From Rhodoferax sp. (GTDB taxonomy: Bacteria > Pseudomonadota > Gammaproteobacteria > Burkholderiales > Burkholderiaceae_C): a stretch of 5,982 bases of DNA. The DNA is taken from assembly GCA_028711355.1 (NCBI GenBank), contig JAQTSL010000229.1, positions 1-5,982 of the forward strand, in the 5' to 3' direction. Made by a program: the position numbers and the translations under genes. Positions 5,938 through 5,982 of the stretch are shown here, piece by piece (the first letter of the stretch is position 1; every line of letters starts with the position of its first letter). Under the pieces are notes generated by a model. The model made no database searches and had not been told where the DNA came from. It saw only the letters and a list, made by a program, of their open reading frames with translations.

Positions 5938-5982
5938 ATGCGATTTGTCAGAGTGGGGCGGGGTCAGGTTGTTGGCGGACCG
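5938..5982 (+). CDS. Possible start of next gene (permease expected), cut by window edge
   Basis: An ATG at 5938 opens a frame that stays open to the window end (15 codons, MRFVRVGRGQVVGGP). GAGGTGA (5924-5930) sits seven bases before it and overlaps the ATPase stop codon, which is a good Shine-Dalgarno arrangement for a coupled operon gene. The position is where the permease of this transporter would be expected. The visible residues are too few to recognise a membrane protein. An alternative ATG at 5930 is also open but has no room for a ribosome binding site. This could equally be non-coding spacer. Confidence 0.25.
   Translation, partial: MRFVRVGRGQVVGGP

Overview
The window is high-GC bacterial chromosome with dense coding on both strands. 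Protein style (GlmS, EamA/YdeD-like exporter, AsnC/Lrp regulator, nitrate/sulfonate/taurine-type ABC genes) suggests a betaproteobacterium. A short intergenic palindromic repeat at about 1034-1083 resembles one I remember from Comamonadaceae genomes (Polaromonas, Rhodoferax, Acidovorax), so Burkholderiales/Comamonadaceae is my best guess. That taxonomic call is inference from memory, not a search result.

Layout. The left edge (1-558, +) is the C-terminal half of a sensor histidine kinase whose start lies outside the window. Its last 53 bases overlap, tail to tail, an AsnC/Lrp-family regulator on the minus strand (1000 to 506). Upstream of that, also on the minus strand, is a ten-helix DMT-superfamily exporter closely resembling E. 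coli EamA/YdeD (1975 to 1088). The 87-base gap between exporter and regulator holds the palindromic repeat, which also contains a plausible promoter for the regulator. A strikingly AT-rich 136-base intergenic region (1976-2111) separates the exporter from the divergent glmS gene (2112-3977, +). It has a good sigma70-like promoter for glmS and a weaker, overlapping candidate for the exporter.

After glmS comes an ABC importer cassette: a periplasmic substrate-binding protein (4049-5086, with an RR-type signal peptide) and an ATPase (5119-5925). Both are of the NMT1/SsuA-SsuB/TauB type. The permease expected to complete the transporter is not visible. It probably begins at or beyond the right edge, where a short open frame with a Shine-Dalgarno-like sequence starts at 5938.

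How the genes fit together. The regulator and exporter look like a typical Lrp/DMT pair in which the regulator senses an amino acid and controls its export (inference). GlmS makes glucosamine-6-phosphate for peptidoglycan and LPS and is housekeeping. The ABC cassette imports a small organic or anionic solute whose identity cannot be read from the sequence. I saw no tRNA, rRNA, CRISPR array, insertion sequence or phage gene, and no convincing new system. The most interesting material is the intergenic repeat/promoter and the compact divergent control region between eamA and glmS.
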